The notes beneath the pieces are model-generated. The model worked only from the letters and a program-made list of their open reading frames with translations. It was not told the origin of the DNA and did not search any database. This document shows positions 55,765-64,000 of a DNA stretch of 64,000 nt, piece after piece (the stretch's first letter is position 1; the number at the start of each line of letters is the position of its first letter). The stretch comes from Clostridium sp. LS (GTDB taxonomy: Bacteria > Bacillota > Clostridia > Clostridiales > Clostridiaceae): assembly GCF_002760435.1 (NCBI RefSeq), contig NZ_AUUU01000065.1, positions 1 through 64,000 on the forward strand, in the 5' to 3' direction. Position numbers and translations under genes: made by a program.

Positions 55765-57138
55765 TTAATTTTCTAATGCAACTTTTTGTATTTTTTTATT
55801 TCCAACTAAATCCTTTGATTTTTTTATAAACACTAATACTGTTATTATAACAGATAAAAAATCAGATACTGCTCCAGCAATCCATATACCATCTAACCCC
55901 TTAAATATAGGAATTATTATCAGACATGGTATTAATATTATTACTTGCCTTAATAAACTCAAAAGCATTGATATTTTAACATTTCCGATTGATTGAAAAT
56001 AGTTAGTAACTATAATCTGTCCCCCTACAAATGGCAGCATAATTAGAAATATTCTCATACCATGTGAAGTAACTTCTATAAGTGATGGATCATCATTGAA
56101 AGCTATAACAAGAATTTCTGCTGCTCCCTGAATTACTATAAATCCTATTGTTACTATTACAGTAGCCGCTACGGCCCCATATTTTACAGCTTTCTTAACC
56201 CTATCATATTGTTTTGCACCAAAATTATAACCTATTATTGGTTGAAGTCCTTGGTTTAGTCCAAAAATAGGCATTAGAAATACCATAGCCAAACTACCTA
56301 TAATAGTCATTGCACTTACTGCTATATCGCCTCCATACTCTTGCAACAAGTTGTTAGCCACTATTTGAACTGCACTTTGAGCAATTTGCATACTAAATGG
56401 ACTTACTCCTATTGCAATAATACTTAATACAATTTTTCTATCAAGCCTTAAGTTTTTCTTTTTTATTTTGAGGGTACTTGAGCCTTTTGTAAAATAATAT
56501 AGTATCCATATACTGCTGATAAATTGTGCAACCACAGTTCCAAGAGCTCCACCTCTTACTCCCAGCCCTAATCCAAATATAAATATAGGATCTAAAATAA
56601 TATTTATAATAGCACTCATAAGCATTGATGCCATTGCTATTTTAGGACTTCCATCACTTCTAATTGAATGATTAAGTCCAAAACTAATCATATTAAAAAT
56701 ACATCCAACAAAAATTACTTGGATAAATTCTTCACCATACCCTAGAATATTTTCGCTTGCTCCAAACATTTTTAATAGCGGATTTGCAAATATCAACCCA
56801 AATAATGTTAAGAAAATACTTATGATAATTATTAAGGTGAACGCATTTCCTAAAAGCTTTTCTGCACTTTCTTTGTCATGTTCCCCAAGTTTTATTGATA
56901 TCTGTGTAGCTGTTCCAATTCCAATTAATAGACCAAACGCCAAAATTATAATCATAAGCGGCATAGCTACCCCAACACCTGCCATAGCAAGATTTCCTAT
57001 TCCTTGTATATGTCCAATAAATACTCTGTCTATTATATTGTATAAGGTATTAACAAGCATACCTATAATAGCTGGTATTGAGAATTCTAATAACAATTTT
57101 CCTACGCCCATTTCTCCCAGTCGTTTTTGATTATTCAT
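55765..57138 (-). CDS. MATE-family multidrug efflux transporter
   Basis: 457 residues with 12 membrane helices. MATE features: VGKLLLEFSIPAIIGMLVNT, NIIDRVFIGHIQGIG and QGLQPIIGYNFGAKQYDRVK. It probably exports drugs or metabolites with Na+ or H+. It overlaps the MarR-type regulator gene by 4 bp (ATGA), so the regulator controls it in an operon. Confidence 0.92.
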   Translation of the reverse strand: MNNQKRLGEMGVGKLLLEFSIPAIIGMLVNTLYNIIDRVFIGHIQGIGNLAMAGVGVAMPLMIIILAFGLLIGIGTATQISIKLGEHDKESAEKLLGNAFTLIIIISIFLTLFGLIFANPLLKMFGASENILGYGEEFIQVIFVGCIFNMISFGLNHSIRSDGSPKIAMASMLMSAIINIILDPIFIFGLGLGVRGGALGTVVAQFISSIWILYYFTKGSSTLKIKKKNLRLDRKIVLSIIAIGVSPFSMQIAQSAVQIVANNLLQEYGGDIAVSAMTIIGSLAMVFLMPIFGLNQGLQPIIGYNFGAKQYDRVKKAVKYGAVAATVIVTIGFIVIQGAAEILVIAFNDDPSLIEVTSHGMRIFLIMLPFVGGQIIVTNYFQSIGNVKISMLLSLLRQVIILIPCLIIIPIFKGLDGIWIAGAVSDFLSVIITVLVFIKKSKDLVGNKKIQKVALEN

Positions 57139-57575
57139 GAACTTCCCTCCTTGTTAATCAGAGAACTTTTTGATAACTTCTCTAATAGCTTCGCTAGTTC
57201 CTCGGATTCTTCATCAGTAAAATTACTTCTAATCTTGCTTTCCCATTCATCCATTATTAGATATACTTCTTCTTTTATTTGTTCTGCTTTTTCTGTAACT
57301 TGAAGTTTATAGGCACGTCTGTCATTTTCTTTTTTTACTCGTTTTACATATCCTTCATCTTCTAATTTTTTTATTGCCCTTGCTGTAGTTGCCTTATCTA
57401 ATTTCACTTTCTCCGTTAATTCCTCTTGAGTAATGCCATCATTCTTATAAAGATTTAGTAAAAATAAATATTGACCTGCTCCTATTCCAAATTTACTGAA
57501 TTTCTTGCTAAAATAAATACCACTAGCTCTATGAATTTCACCAATGTATTTACCTATATGTTGGTAACACTCCAT
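57135..57575 (-). CDS. MarR-family transcriptional regulator
   Basis: 146 residues with a winged helix: GITQEELTEKVKLDKATTAR, KKLEDEGYVKRVKKENDRRA. It heads the operon with the MATE gene and probably represses it until a ligand binds. GGGGAGA is about 7 nt before ATG. A 20-bp inverted repeat upstream overlaps the predicted -35. Confidence 0.92.
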   Translation of the reverse strand: MECYQHIGKYIGEIHRASGIYFSKKFSKFGIGAGQYLFLLNLYKNDGITQEELTEKVKLDKATTARAIKKLEDEGYVKRVKKENDRRAYKLQVTEKAEQIKEEVYLIMDEWESKIRSNFTDEESEELAKLLEKLSKSSLINKEGSS

Positions 57576-57604
57576 ATTTTTTCTCCCCTATAATTATTTA
57601 ATAA

Positions 57605-57624
57605 ATAGTTGTGTTTGCAACTAT
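57605..57624. promoter_or_regulatory. Candidate MarR operator
   Basis: ATAGTTGTGTTTGCAACTAT: 7-bp arms ATAGTTG / CAACTAT with a 6-bp spacer, 30 bp upstream of the marR start. A TTGCAA -35 within it and ATAATT 17 bp on form a possible promoter, so binding would block RNA polymerase. Confidence 0.6.
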
Positions 57625-57643
57625 ATAAATAAAAAACAATAAA

Positions 57644-57683
57644 GAACTGCTTCAAAATAATTTTCTACTATCTTGAAGCAGTC
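57644..57683 (-). terminator. Terminator of ccpA
   Basis: Arms AACTGCTTCAA and TTGAAGCAGT with a 17-nt loop; minus-strand RNA ends TTCTTTATTGTTTTTT. About 70 bp after the ccpA stop. Confidence 0.75.
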
Positions 57684-57752
57684 TTTTATAAGAAACATAA
57701 ATTAAATATCATAAAAACTCTATGACTCAGCCTAAAATTTGAATCATTACTT

Positions 57753-58751
57753 TTAAACTGTACTTTCTCTTTCAACTAATTGATGTTCTAAAACATAATG
57801 TGGTTCATCTAATTCTTTTTTGCTTAGAAGTTTAATAAGCATTCGCATTGCAACTGATCCCATATCATAAGTTGGTTGAGAAATTGTTGTAATCTTAGGA
57901 TAGAATATAGATGCTGCAAAATTATCATTAAACCCAACAACACTTACATCTTTAGGGACCTTTACTTTATTATCTCTTAAAGCATTTATTGCTCCCATGG
58001 CAATATCGTCCGATGCACATACTACACCCTTGAATTTCTTTTTTTGCTTTAAGAATTTTTGTATTCCTTCATATCCGCTTTTTACTTTCATTGAACTTAA
58101 ATAAACCAAATCAGGGTCTATCTCTATTCCGGCTTCCTTCATAGCATTTTCATATCCAACATATCTGTCTCCCCAAGCATTTCTGCTCTCTTTTTCAGTT
58201 CCTATAAAGGCAATTTCTTTTATTCCTTTTTCAATTAATAGTTTAGTACTATCATAGCTAGCTTTAACATTGTCAATAGTTACACTTGGTAATACTCCAT
58301 CTTTATCCTTAGTTTCAACTAGCACAGTTTTTAGATCTAATTCATTAATTAATTCTAGTATTTCTTCATTTAAAGAACTACTCATATAAATTACACCATC
58401 AACCATTTTTTCTTTAAGTACCCTCAAATATTCTTTTTCTTTTTCAATATCAAGGTCTGAATTACACAATATTATATTGTAATCGTATATATTTGAAACG
58501 TCTTCAGCACCTCTTACTATTTCTGGGTAAAATTGATTTGATATATCTGGAAGTAATATCCCTATTGTTTTTGTTCTTTGAGTTTTTAAACTTCTTGCGA
58601 CTATGTTCGGTCTATATCCAAGTTTCTTTATTGCATCTAAAACTTTCTTCTTAGTGTCTTCGTTTACTACATCGATATCATTTAAAACTCTAGAAACAGT
58701 TGCAATTGATACTCCAGCTTCCTTTGCAACATCCTTAATAGAAGTAGCCAT
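57753..58751 (-). CDS. ccpA: LacI-family regulator, catabolite control protein CcpA
   Basis: 332 residues, the CcpA length. The LacI helix-turn-helix is MATSIKDVAKEAGVSIATVS, then RVLNDIDVV and the hinge YRPNIVARSLKTQRT. The effector domain has GILLPDISNQFYPEIVRGAE and GVVCASDDIAMGAINALRD. CcpA binds cre sites with HPr-Ser-P to control carbon use. The ileS-adjacent position is the one I recall for regA/ccpA in C. acetobutylicum. Another LacI member cannot be fully excluded. Confidence 0.83.
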   Translation of the reverse strand: MATSIKDVAKEAGVSIATVSRVLNDIDVVNEDTKKKVLDAIKKLGYRPNIVARSLKTQRTKTIGILLPDISNQFYPEIVRGAEDVSNIYDYNIILCNSDLDIEKEKEYLRVLKEKMVDGVIYMSSSLNEEILELINELDLKTVLVETKDKDGVLPSVTIDNVKASYDSTKLLIEKGIKEIAFIGTEKESRNAWGDRYVGYENAMKEAGIEIDPDLVYLSSMKVKSGYEGIQKFLKQKKKFKGVVCASDDIAMGAINALRDNKVKVPKDVSVVGFNDNFAASIFYPKITTISQPTYDMGSVAMRMLIKLLSKKELDEPHYVLEHQLVERESTV

Positions 58752-58947
58752 TTTTCATTCCTCCTTTGAATTTTTTCTAGATAATCTCATTATACTAATA
58801 TATTACATTATAAATCAACAGAACTTACAATAAATTATTATATTATTGTAAGTTTTGTCAAAAATCATAGTTTTTAAACTTAAATTCATAATTTTATTAA
58901 ATAGTCTAAACATACATATTTCTATCTCTTTGCTAAAAAAATCAAAT

Positions 58948-58984
58948 GACTAGGAACTTGAATAAACTCCTTTAATTCCTAGTC
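58948..58984 (-). terminator. Terminator of ileS
   Basis: Stem GACTAGGAA / TTCCTAGTC with a 19-nt loop and a TTTGATTTTTTT tail on the minus strand, just after the ileS stop. Confidence 0.85.
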
Positions 58985-58997
58985 GATTTTAATTATT

Positions 58998-61900
58998 TTA
59001 CATTGTGACCCCTGTGGTTATTACTTCTACATTCATATTTAATGATTCACTATTTATAACTGTTTCTGAATAATTAGATTCTTCATTATAAATAACCTCA
59101 GAAGTTAGTGTCTCTTTCCTAATTGTTTCTTCGAATTTCTTAATAACACCTATTAACATATCATTATTTGCAACATATAAATTTATTCTATCTGCAACTT
59201 CGAAACCTTTATCTTTTCTCATATTTTGAATTTTTGAGATGATTTCTCTTACATGCCCTTCTTCTTGAAGTTCAGGTGTAATTGTTGTATCCAAAACAAC
59301 TCCTAGTTCACCTTCCCCAGCGAATGCATAGCCTTCTAATCCTTGCATTGTAACTAAAAGATTTTCGTTTGTAAGAACTATTTCTGTATCATTAACAACT
59401 ATAGTTTCGCTTCCACCGTTTTGAATCTTTTGAGCTAATTCCATTTGATTCTTTTCTGAAATTGCTTTTCTTATTTGAGGAATTAATTTACCATACATTT
59501 TACCTATAACAGGTAAGTTAGGCTTAATTTCGAAGTTAACATACTTAGAAAGGTCAGCTCCTAATTCAACCATCTTTATATTTAATTCTTCTTTTACTAT
59601 ATCTCCATAATATTCTGGAAGTGATTTTGTTGAAATAAGCAGTTCTGAAAGTGGCTGTCTATTTTTAATATTAGCAGCATTTCTAGCACTTCTTCCAAGC
59701 TTAACTAATGTATAAGCTAAATCCATTTCCCTTTCTAATTCCTTGTTTATAGCTTCCTTGCTTACTTCCGGCCAAGAACATAAGTGAATACTTTCTGGAG
59801 CATTATTATCAAGATTTAAAACTAAGTTTTGATAAATTTCTTCTGTCATAAATGGTACAAACGGCGATGCTACTTTAACTAAGTTAACTAACACTCTATA
59901 TAATGTTACATAAGCACCAATCTTATCATCTGTTAATTCTTGTGTCCAGTATCTAGCTCTGTTTCTTCTTACATACCAGTTTGATAATTCATCTGTAAAG
60001 TCTTCAATAGCTAAAGCTGCTTGAGTGATCTTATAAGTGTTTAATCCATCATCAACTGTTTCTATTAATGTATTTAACTTAGATATAATCCATTTATCCA
60101 TTACATTGTCTGAAACAAAATCTTCATACTTAGTTGGATCAAAATTATCTATTTCAGCATATAACACGTAGAATGAATATACATTCCATAAAGTACCTAA
60201 GAACTTTCTTTGGGTTTCTGCAACATCATCCACTGAGAATCTTGTTGGAAGCCATGGAGCACTTGCAGTATAGAAGTGCCATCTTGTAGCATCTGCACCT
60301 TGACTGTTTAAGACTTCAAATGGATCAACAACATTTCCTTTAGACTTAGACATCTTAAGTCCCTTTTTATCTAATACGTGGCCTAATACTATACAGTTTT
60401 CAAATGGATTTGTATCAAATAAACATGTTGATAACGCCATTAATGTATAGAACCATCCTCTTGTTTGGTCAACAGCTTCTGATATAAATTGAGCTGGGAA
60501 ATTCTTTTCAAATTTTTCTTTGTTTTCAAATGGATAGTGCCATTGTGCGAAAGGCATTGACCCCGAATCAAACCAACAGTCAATTACTTCATTAGTTCTA
60601 CTCATTTCCTTTCCGCATTCAGGACATTTTAACTTGATTCCATCTACATAAGGTTTGTGTAATTCTATTCCCTTGCAGTCTGTAGTTGACTTTTCTTCTA
60701 ATTCAGCTCTGCTTCCAATACAATCTCTATGACCACATTCACATTGCCATATTGGAAGTGGTGTTCCCCAGTATCTATCTCTTGATATACCCCAGTCAAT
60801 AACATTTTCAAGGAATTTACCGAATCTTCCTGTTCTGATGTTATCAGGATACCAATTCACTTTATCATTATTTTCAAGTAATTTATCTCTCATTTGAGTC
60901 ATTGCAACAAACCAGCTGTCCTTTGGATAATATAAAAGTGGTGTATCGCATCTCCAGCAATGAGGATATGAGTGAAGATGTTTGTGCTTATTAAATAATT
61001 TATTATTTTCTTCTAGGTAATTGCATATACTTTCATCACACTTCTTAACAAACTTTCCTGCCCATGGAGTTACTTCTGGAACGAAATTACCACTTGCATC
61101 TACTAGATTTACAAATGTAATACCATTTTGCTTTGAAACAAGACTATCATCTTCACCATAAGCTGGTGCGATATGTACTATACCAGTACCATCTGAAAGT
61201 GTTACGTAATCTCCATGAATTACTACAAACGCTTTACCTTCAACCTTTGCAAAAGGCATTAATTGTTCGTATTCAGTACCTAATAATTCTTCACCTTTAT
61301 ACTCTTTAATTACTTCGTGTTCTCTATCTCCAAGAACTGTTCCTATTAAGTCCTTAGCTAATACATAAACTTCATCATCAACTTTAACATCAGCATATGT
61401 GTAAGCTTTATTTATACATAATGCTAAGTTAGATGGTAGAGTCCATGGAGTTGTTGTCCAAGCAAGAATGTATTTGTTTTCTTCTCCTTTAACTTTAAAC
61501 TTAGCTGTTGCAGTTAAATCTTTAACATCCTTATATCCTTGAGCAACTTCATGAGATGAAAGAGCAGTTCCGCATCTTGGACAATAAGGCATTACCTTAT
61601 GACCTTTGTATAGTAAACCTTTATCCCATAATTTCTTTAATGCCCACCATTCTGATTCAATATAATCATCATGATAAGTTACATATGGGTCTTCCATATC
61701 AACCCAATATCCTATTTGACGTGACATATCTTCCCATAAGCTAACATATGAAAATACACTATCTTTACATTCTTTGATAAACTTTTCCACACCAAAATCT
61801 TCGATTTGTTCTTTTCCAGAAATTCCAAGCTTCTTTTCTATTTCTAATTCTACAGGAAGACCATGAGTATCCCATCCTGCTTTTCTTAGAACTCTATGCC

Positions 61901-62126
61901 CCTTCATAACCTTATATCTTGGGATAATATCTTTCATAACTCTAGTTAAAATATGACCAACATGAGGTCTTCCATTTGCTGTTGGAGGACCATCATAGAA
62001 TGTAAAATATTCTCCATCCTGATTTGAATCAAAGCTCTTTTTAATTATATCTTTTTCCGTCCAAAGCTTTGCTATATCTTTTTCCATATTGACAGTACCT
62101 TTTGATGAATCTACTTTATTGTACAT
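58998..62126 (-). CDS. ileS: Isoleucyl-tRNA synthetase, eukaryote-like (IleRS2) type
   Basis: 1,042 residues. Class I motifs are [19 protein letters not shown] and [12 protein letters not shown]; the editing domain has [15 protein letters not shown] and [15 protein letters not shown]. The [11 protein letters not shown] start and the GRPHVGH form, without the C-terminal zinc finger of IleRS1, match the IleRS2 branch. Two CxxC sites (CPRCG; CPECGKE) lie in the middle. Regulated by the Ile T-box. The ATG lies after GAAAGGGGAA. Confidence 0.95.
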   Translation of the reverse strand: MYNKVDSSKGTVNMEKDIAKLWTEKDIIKKSFDSNQDGEYFTFYDGPPTANGRPHVGHILTRVMKDIIPRYKVMKGHRVLRKAGWDTHGLPVELEIEKKLGISGKEQIEDFGVEKFIKECKDSVFSYVSLWEDMSRQIGYWVDMEDPYVTYHDDYIESEWWALKKLWDKGLLYKGHKVMPYCPRCGTALSSHEVAQGYKDVKDLTATAKFKVKGEENKYILAWTTTPWTLPSNLALCINKAYTYADVKVDDEVYVLAKDLIGTVLGDREHEVIKEYKGEELLGTEYEQLMPFAKVEGKAFVVIHGDYVTLSDGTGIVHIAPAYGEDDSLVSKQNGITFVNLVDASGNFVPEVTPWAGKFVKKCDESICNYLEENNKLFNKHKHLHSYPHCWRCDTPLLYYPKDSWFVAMTQMRDKLLENNDKVNWYPDNIRTGRFGKFLENVIDWGISRDRYWGTPLPIWQCECGHRDCIGSRAELEEKSTTDCKGIELHKPYVDGIKLKCPECGKEMSRTNEVIDCWFDSGSMPFAQWHYPFENKEKFEKNFPAQFISEAVDQTRGWFYTLMALSTCLFDTNPFENCIVLGHVLDKKGLKMSKSKGNVVDPFEVLNSQGADATRWHFYTASAPWLPTRFSVDDVAETQRKFLGTLWNVYSFYVLYAEIDNFDPTKYEDFVSDNVMDKWIISKLNTLIETVDDGLNTYKITQAALAIEDFTDELSNWYVRRNRARYWTQELTDDKIGAYVTLYRVLVNLVKVASPFVPFMTEEIYQNLVLNLDNNAPESIHLCSWPEVSKEAINKELEREMDLAYTLVKLGRSARNAANIKNRQPLSELLISTKSLPEYYGDIVKEELNIKMVELGADLSKYVNFEIKPNLPVIGKMYGKLIPQIRKAISEKNQMELAQKIQNGGSETIVVNDTEIVLTNENLLVTMQGLEGYAFAGEGELGVVLDTTITPELQEEGHVREIISKIQNMRKDKGFEVADRINLYVANNDMLIGVIKKFEETIRKETLTSEVIYNEESNYSETVINSESLNMNVEVITTGVTM

Positions 62127-62682
62127 TAAAAAATTCCCCTTTCATTCTGAGTAAATTTTATACTTTCCTTAAAAATTGTTTCCTAATTTATATATTTTCT
62201 AAACGTAAAAAAACTCCATCCTACAGGACGAAGTTGAATTCGCAAACCACCTAAGGCAAAACATTTAAATATAGTATTAAATGCTTTATTTCAAGTACAT
62301 ACATACTCTATCCTTTAACGCAGGCTGTTACGTGACAACTTATTTGGCAATTAGTGCCTTTCAGTCTCCAACTCCTAGGTGATTTTCTCTAAGATTTATT
62401 ATAGCTTTACACCAAACAGCTACTCTCTAAAAATAATATCTAAGGTACTTTTCCTAATCATAGTCTTTTATTGTAATATTATATATTATCGATTTTTAAA
62501 TGTCAATTAATAGTGTTTTCTTAAATAAGTTGAATTATCATAATGCATTAGCTTTTAATCAATATATACCCATATACCCCAAACTATGTTAAAATATTTA
62601 ATTATAATATATTCTGTAATACTATATTATAATTTTTATTTTACTTAACTAAAGTATGTTTAATTATATAAGGAGTATGAGT
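62127..62682. other. Divergent region between ileS and the DUF2752 gene
   Basis: 556 bp. The left half is the ileS T-box leader; the right half (62480-62682) is AT-rich and must carry the ileS promoter and that of the plus-strand gene. No other structure or ORF is seen. Confidence 0.55.
62205..62480 (-). promoter_or_regulatory. Isoleucine T-box leader
   Basis: On the minus strand stem I has TTAGAGAGTAGC and GGTGTAAAGCTAT; ATC in GAAAATCACC (62381-62383) is the likely Ile specifier. The T-box is TTAGGTGGTTTGCGAA, with TGGT for the tRNA acceptor end. The terminator is ACTTCGTCC / GGATGGAGT with TTTTTTT. A classical transcription-terminating leader. Confidence 0.9.
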
Positions 62683-63156
62683 ATGTTTAATCCAGCTATA
62701 CAATTTAGAAAAAGTATAAATAATATAGAAGGAGGAATTTTTCTTTATCTTCTTTCAACTATTGCATTATTTATGGGACTTTTGTTTATTTTTTTATATC
62801 ATGTTTTAAAATTTAATTTTTATATTCCTTCACTTCCTTGTGTCATACATGACTATTTACACTTATATTGTCCTGGCTGCGGCGGGACTCGTGCCGTAAA
62901 AGCATTATTAAATTTTGATTTAGTGAAATCATTCCTATGCAATCCTTTCGTATTGTACTTAGTTGGAATATTTCTATATTACTATATTGGATCAACAGTA
63001 ACACTTCTTACAAAATTTAAAGTTGTAGTATTTCATTTTAGATTTTGGATGATTTATGGTGGGTTAGCCTTATTTATAATTAATTGCATTATTAGAAATA
63101 TCCTTGCAGTTTATTATGGAATTGATTACCTTGGCGATATCAAAATTTATTGGTAA
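62683..63156 (+). CDS. DUF2752-family membrane protein
   Basis: 157 residues from ATG 62683-62685; AAGGAG lies 7 nt upstream, while ATGs seven to nine codons earlier overlap or precede it. Three membrane helices; the DUF2752 motif CPGCGGTRAVKALL follows YLHLYC at about residue 62. The function of this family is unknown; the Cys-rich loop could bind a metal or a thiol. A long terminator follows. Confidence 0.78.
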   Translation: MFNPAIQFRKSINNIEGGIFLYLLSTIALFMGLLFIFLYHVLKFNFYIPSLPCVIHDYLHLYCPGCGGTRAVKALLNFDLVKSFLCNPFVLYLVGIFLYYYIGSTVTLLTKFKVVVFHFRFWMIYGGLALFIINCIIRNILAVYYGIDYLGDIKIYW

Positions 63157-63173
63157 TTTGTTTAAAACGCAAG

Positions 63174-63210
63174 AAGTGGTAATCTCTAGGTCTCCCTAGT
63201 ATTACCACTT
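63174..63210 (+). terminator. Terminator of the DUF2752 gene
   Basis: Outer stem AAGTGGTAAT / ATTACCACTT, inner stem CTAGG / CCTAG with a 4-nt loop; 17 bp after the stop. It may serve both directions. Confidence 0.78.
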
Positions 63211-63265
63211 ATATTCTAATTATAAATTTCTATAATTAATACATTATTATCAAATTACACTCAAA

Positions 63266-63658
63266 CTAAAAATCATATTGATTTTTAAACTTACTAGGAT
63301 TAAATTCACCTATCATAGCTAATATAACCATGATAATAAATATTGCAATTGCAATTGATGAACAAATGATTCCAGCAAGTGCAAGGTTATTTAATTTACC
63401 TTTTGAATCTTTAGATATTAGCCCAAGTACAAGACCTACCACTGAAAAAATTATCGATACATATGTGCAACAACATGAAAGTGAAAAAACTAAAGATATA
63501 ATTCCTAAAACAAGTGACGCAACACTAAGATTATAAGCGGTCTTATTTTTATTTTGTTCCATTGAATTAATATTTCCATATTGATCTATTTGATTATTAT
63601 AATTGTTATAATTTCTGTTATTATCATTATTATTTGGATTAAAATTATTATCCATCAT
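63266..63658 (-). CDS. DUF4190-type membrane protein
   Basis: 130 residues. A 45-residue Asn-rich head (NFNPNNNDNNRNYNNYNNQI) is followed by two membrane helices separated by a short loop: LSVASLVLGIISLVFSLSCC and LNNLALAGIICSSIAIAIFI. This is the DUF4190 pattern; the function is unknown. GAGGGGG lies 7 nt before ATG. An adjacent second ATG would drop one residue only. Confidence 0.75.
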   Translation of the reverse strand: MMDNNFNPNNNDNNRNYNNYNNQIDQYGNINSMEQNKNKTAYNLSVASLVLGIISLVFSLSCCCTYVSIIFSVVGLVLGLISKDSKGKLNNLALAGIICSSIAIAIFIIMVILAMIGEFNPSKFKNQYDF

Positions 63659-63744
63659 TTATATCCCCCTCATTGAATGACATGTAAATTATACCATACA
63701 ATACTTTTTATTTCAATTAATGCTATATATGTATTACAATTAAA

Positions 63745-63790
63745 TATAGCTATCTCATTATGGAAACCAAATCCATATAAGACAGCTATA
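63745..63790 (-). terminator. Terminator of the edge CDS
   Basis: Arms TATAGCTATCTCATTATGGA and TCCATATAAGACAGCTATA pair imperfectly with an 7-nt loop; minus-strand RNA ends TATTTAATTG. Confidence 0.6.
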
Positions 63791-63823
63791 CTATGTAAGG
63801 CTTTTTACATAACCTTACCTTTA

Positions 63824-64000
63824 TTATTCAAATGAAAATTCTATTTCTTCTTCATTGCATCCATGTGATTCTTCATTTAGATAATTATTTTCATTATCTA
63901 AATTCTCATTAATATTTATAATAACACTTCGTTCCTTATTTCTTGATAATTTTCTCTTGGACTTATCTTCTAGTGCTACTTTTATTAATTTAATCGACTC
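63824..64000 (-). CDS. C-terminal end of an unidentified protein (partial)
   Basis: 59 codons open to the window edge, ending at TAA 63824-63826. It begins ESIKLIKVALEDKSKRKLSR and ends in an acidic tail (NEEESHG-like LNEESHGCNEEEIEFSFE). The frame has no stop in this stretch and a terminator follows. The basic-then-acidic tail fits no family I recognise. The position upstream of ileS would often hold divIVA, but the sequence gives no support for that. Confidence 0.55.
   Translation of the reverse strand, partial: ESIKLIKVALEDKSKRKLSRNKERSVIININENLDNENNYLNEESHGCNEEEIEFSFE

Noticed and set aside
63824-64000. DivIVA
   Set aside because: Expected by position near ileS, but the visible C-terminus shows no coiled coil or DivIVA signature.
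1-64000. CRISPR arrays, insertion sequences or prophage
   Set aside because: No regularly spaced direct repeats, transposase or phage gene was found; direct repeats seen are limited to the sensor-gene element and the protein-coding repeats.

Overview
The window is a chromosomal segment of a low-GC, spore-forming anaerobe, most likely Clostridium sensu stricto (cluster I). The evidence is the very AT-rich intergenic DNA, strong GGAGG ribosome sites, sporulation genes (spoVT, spoVB, spoVG, yabP, yabQ, spmA, spmB), an oxygen-independent ribonucleotide reductase, a small ferredoxin, T-box leaders on tRNA synthetase genes, and an ileS-ccpA neighbourhood that I recall from C. acetobutylicum. No prophage, IS element, CRISPR array or rRNA was seen. 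Most of the window is conserved housekeeping DNA.

Layout. 1-18.5 kb, almost all minus strand: a partial tRNA-Leu, then the counterpart of the Bacillus purR-spoVG-glmU-prs-pth-mfd-spoVT-spoVB-mazG-rqcP-yabP-yabQ-divIC-yabR region, carrying a hup gene, a PrsA-type foldase and an OmpR-type two-component pair. 18.8-22.9 kb, plus strand: murC, a small metallophosphoesterase and asnS. 23.2-27.5 kb is the accessory part: an orphan PAS histidine kinase, a short agrD-like peptide gene, a broken agrB, two paralogous AgrC-like membrane sensor proteins without kinase domains, and a methyltransferase remnant. 27.7-33.4 kb: serC, an HD-GYP protein, a GT2/GtrA pair, a 3-methyladenine DNA glycosylase and nrdG. 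33.6-39.4 kb: aconitase, a homocitrate/Re-citrate synthase-like enzyme and nrdD. 39.7-43.8 kb: a DegV protein, ferredoxin, an Mrp-type Fe-S ATPase, a lipoprotein and lgt. 44.0-52.4 kb: two uncharacterised proteins, then ksgA-rnmV-yabE-tatD-metG in Bacillus-like order, with a methionine T-box before metG. 52.8-64 kb: an M24 aminopeptidase, spmB-spmA, a small coiled-coil protein, a MarR-MATE pair, ccpA, ileS with an isoleucine T-box, two small membrane proteins and a truncated CDS at the edge.

How the genes work together. The conserved blocks cover translation and its quality control (pth, rqcP, metG, asnS, ileS, ksgA, rnmV), precursors for cell wall and nucleotides (glmU, prs, murC, purR), DNA repair (mfd, glycosylase), protein folding and lipidation (prsA, lgt) and spore formation. 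The synthase-aconitase pair could feed 2-oxoglutarate and glutamate synthesis through the oxidative TCA branch.

The most unusual feature is the agr-like locus. Its signal-peptide gene is intact, but its processing protease has lost both a normal start codon and the segment with the catalytic His. Two 155-residue sensor-domain-only proteins share a conserved upstream element. This could be a decaying quorum-sensing system or one that now works in another way.
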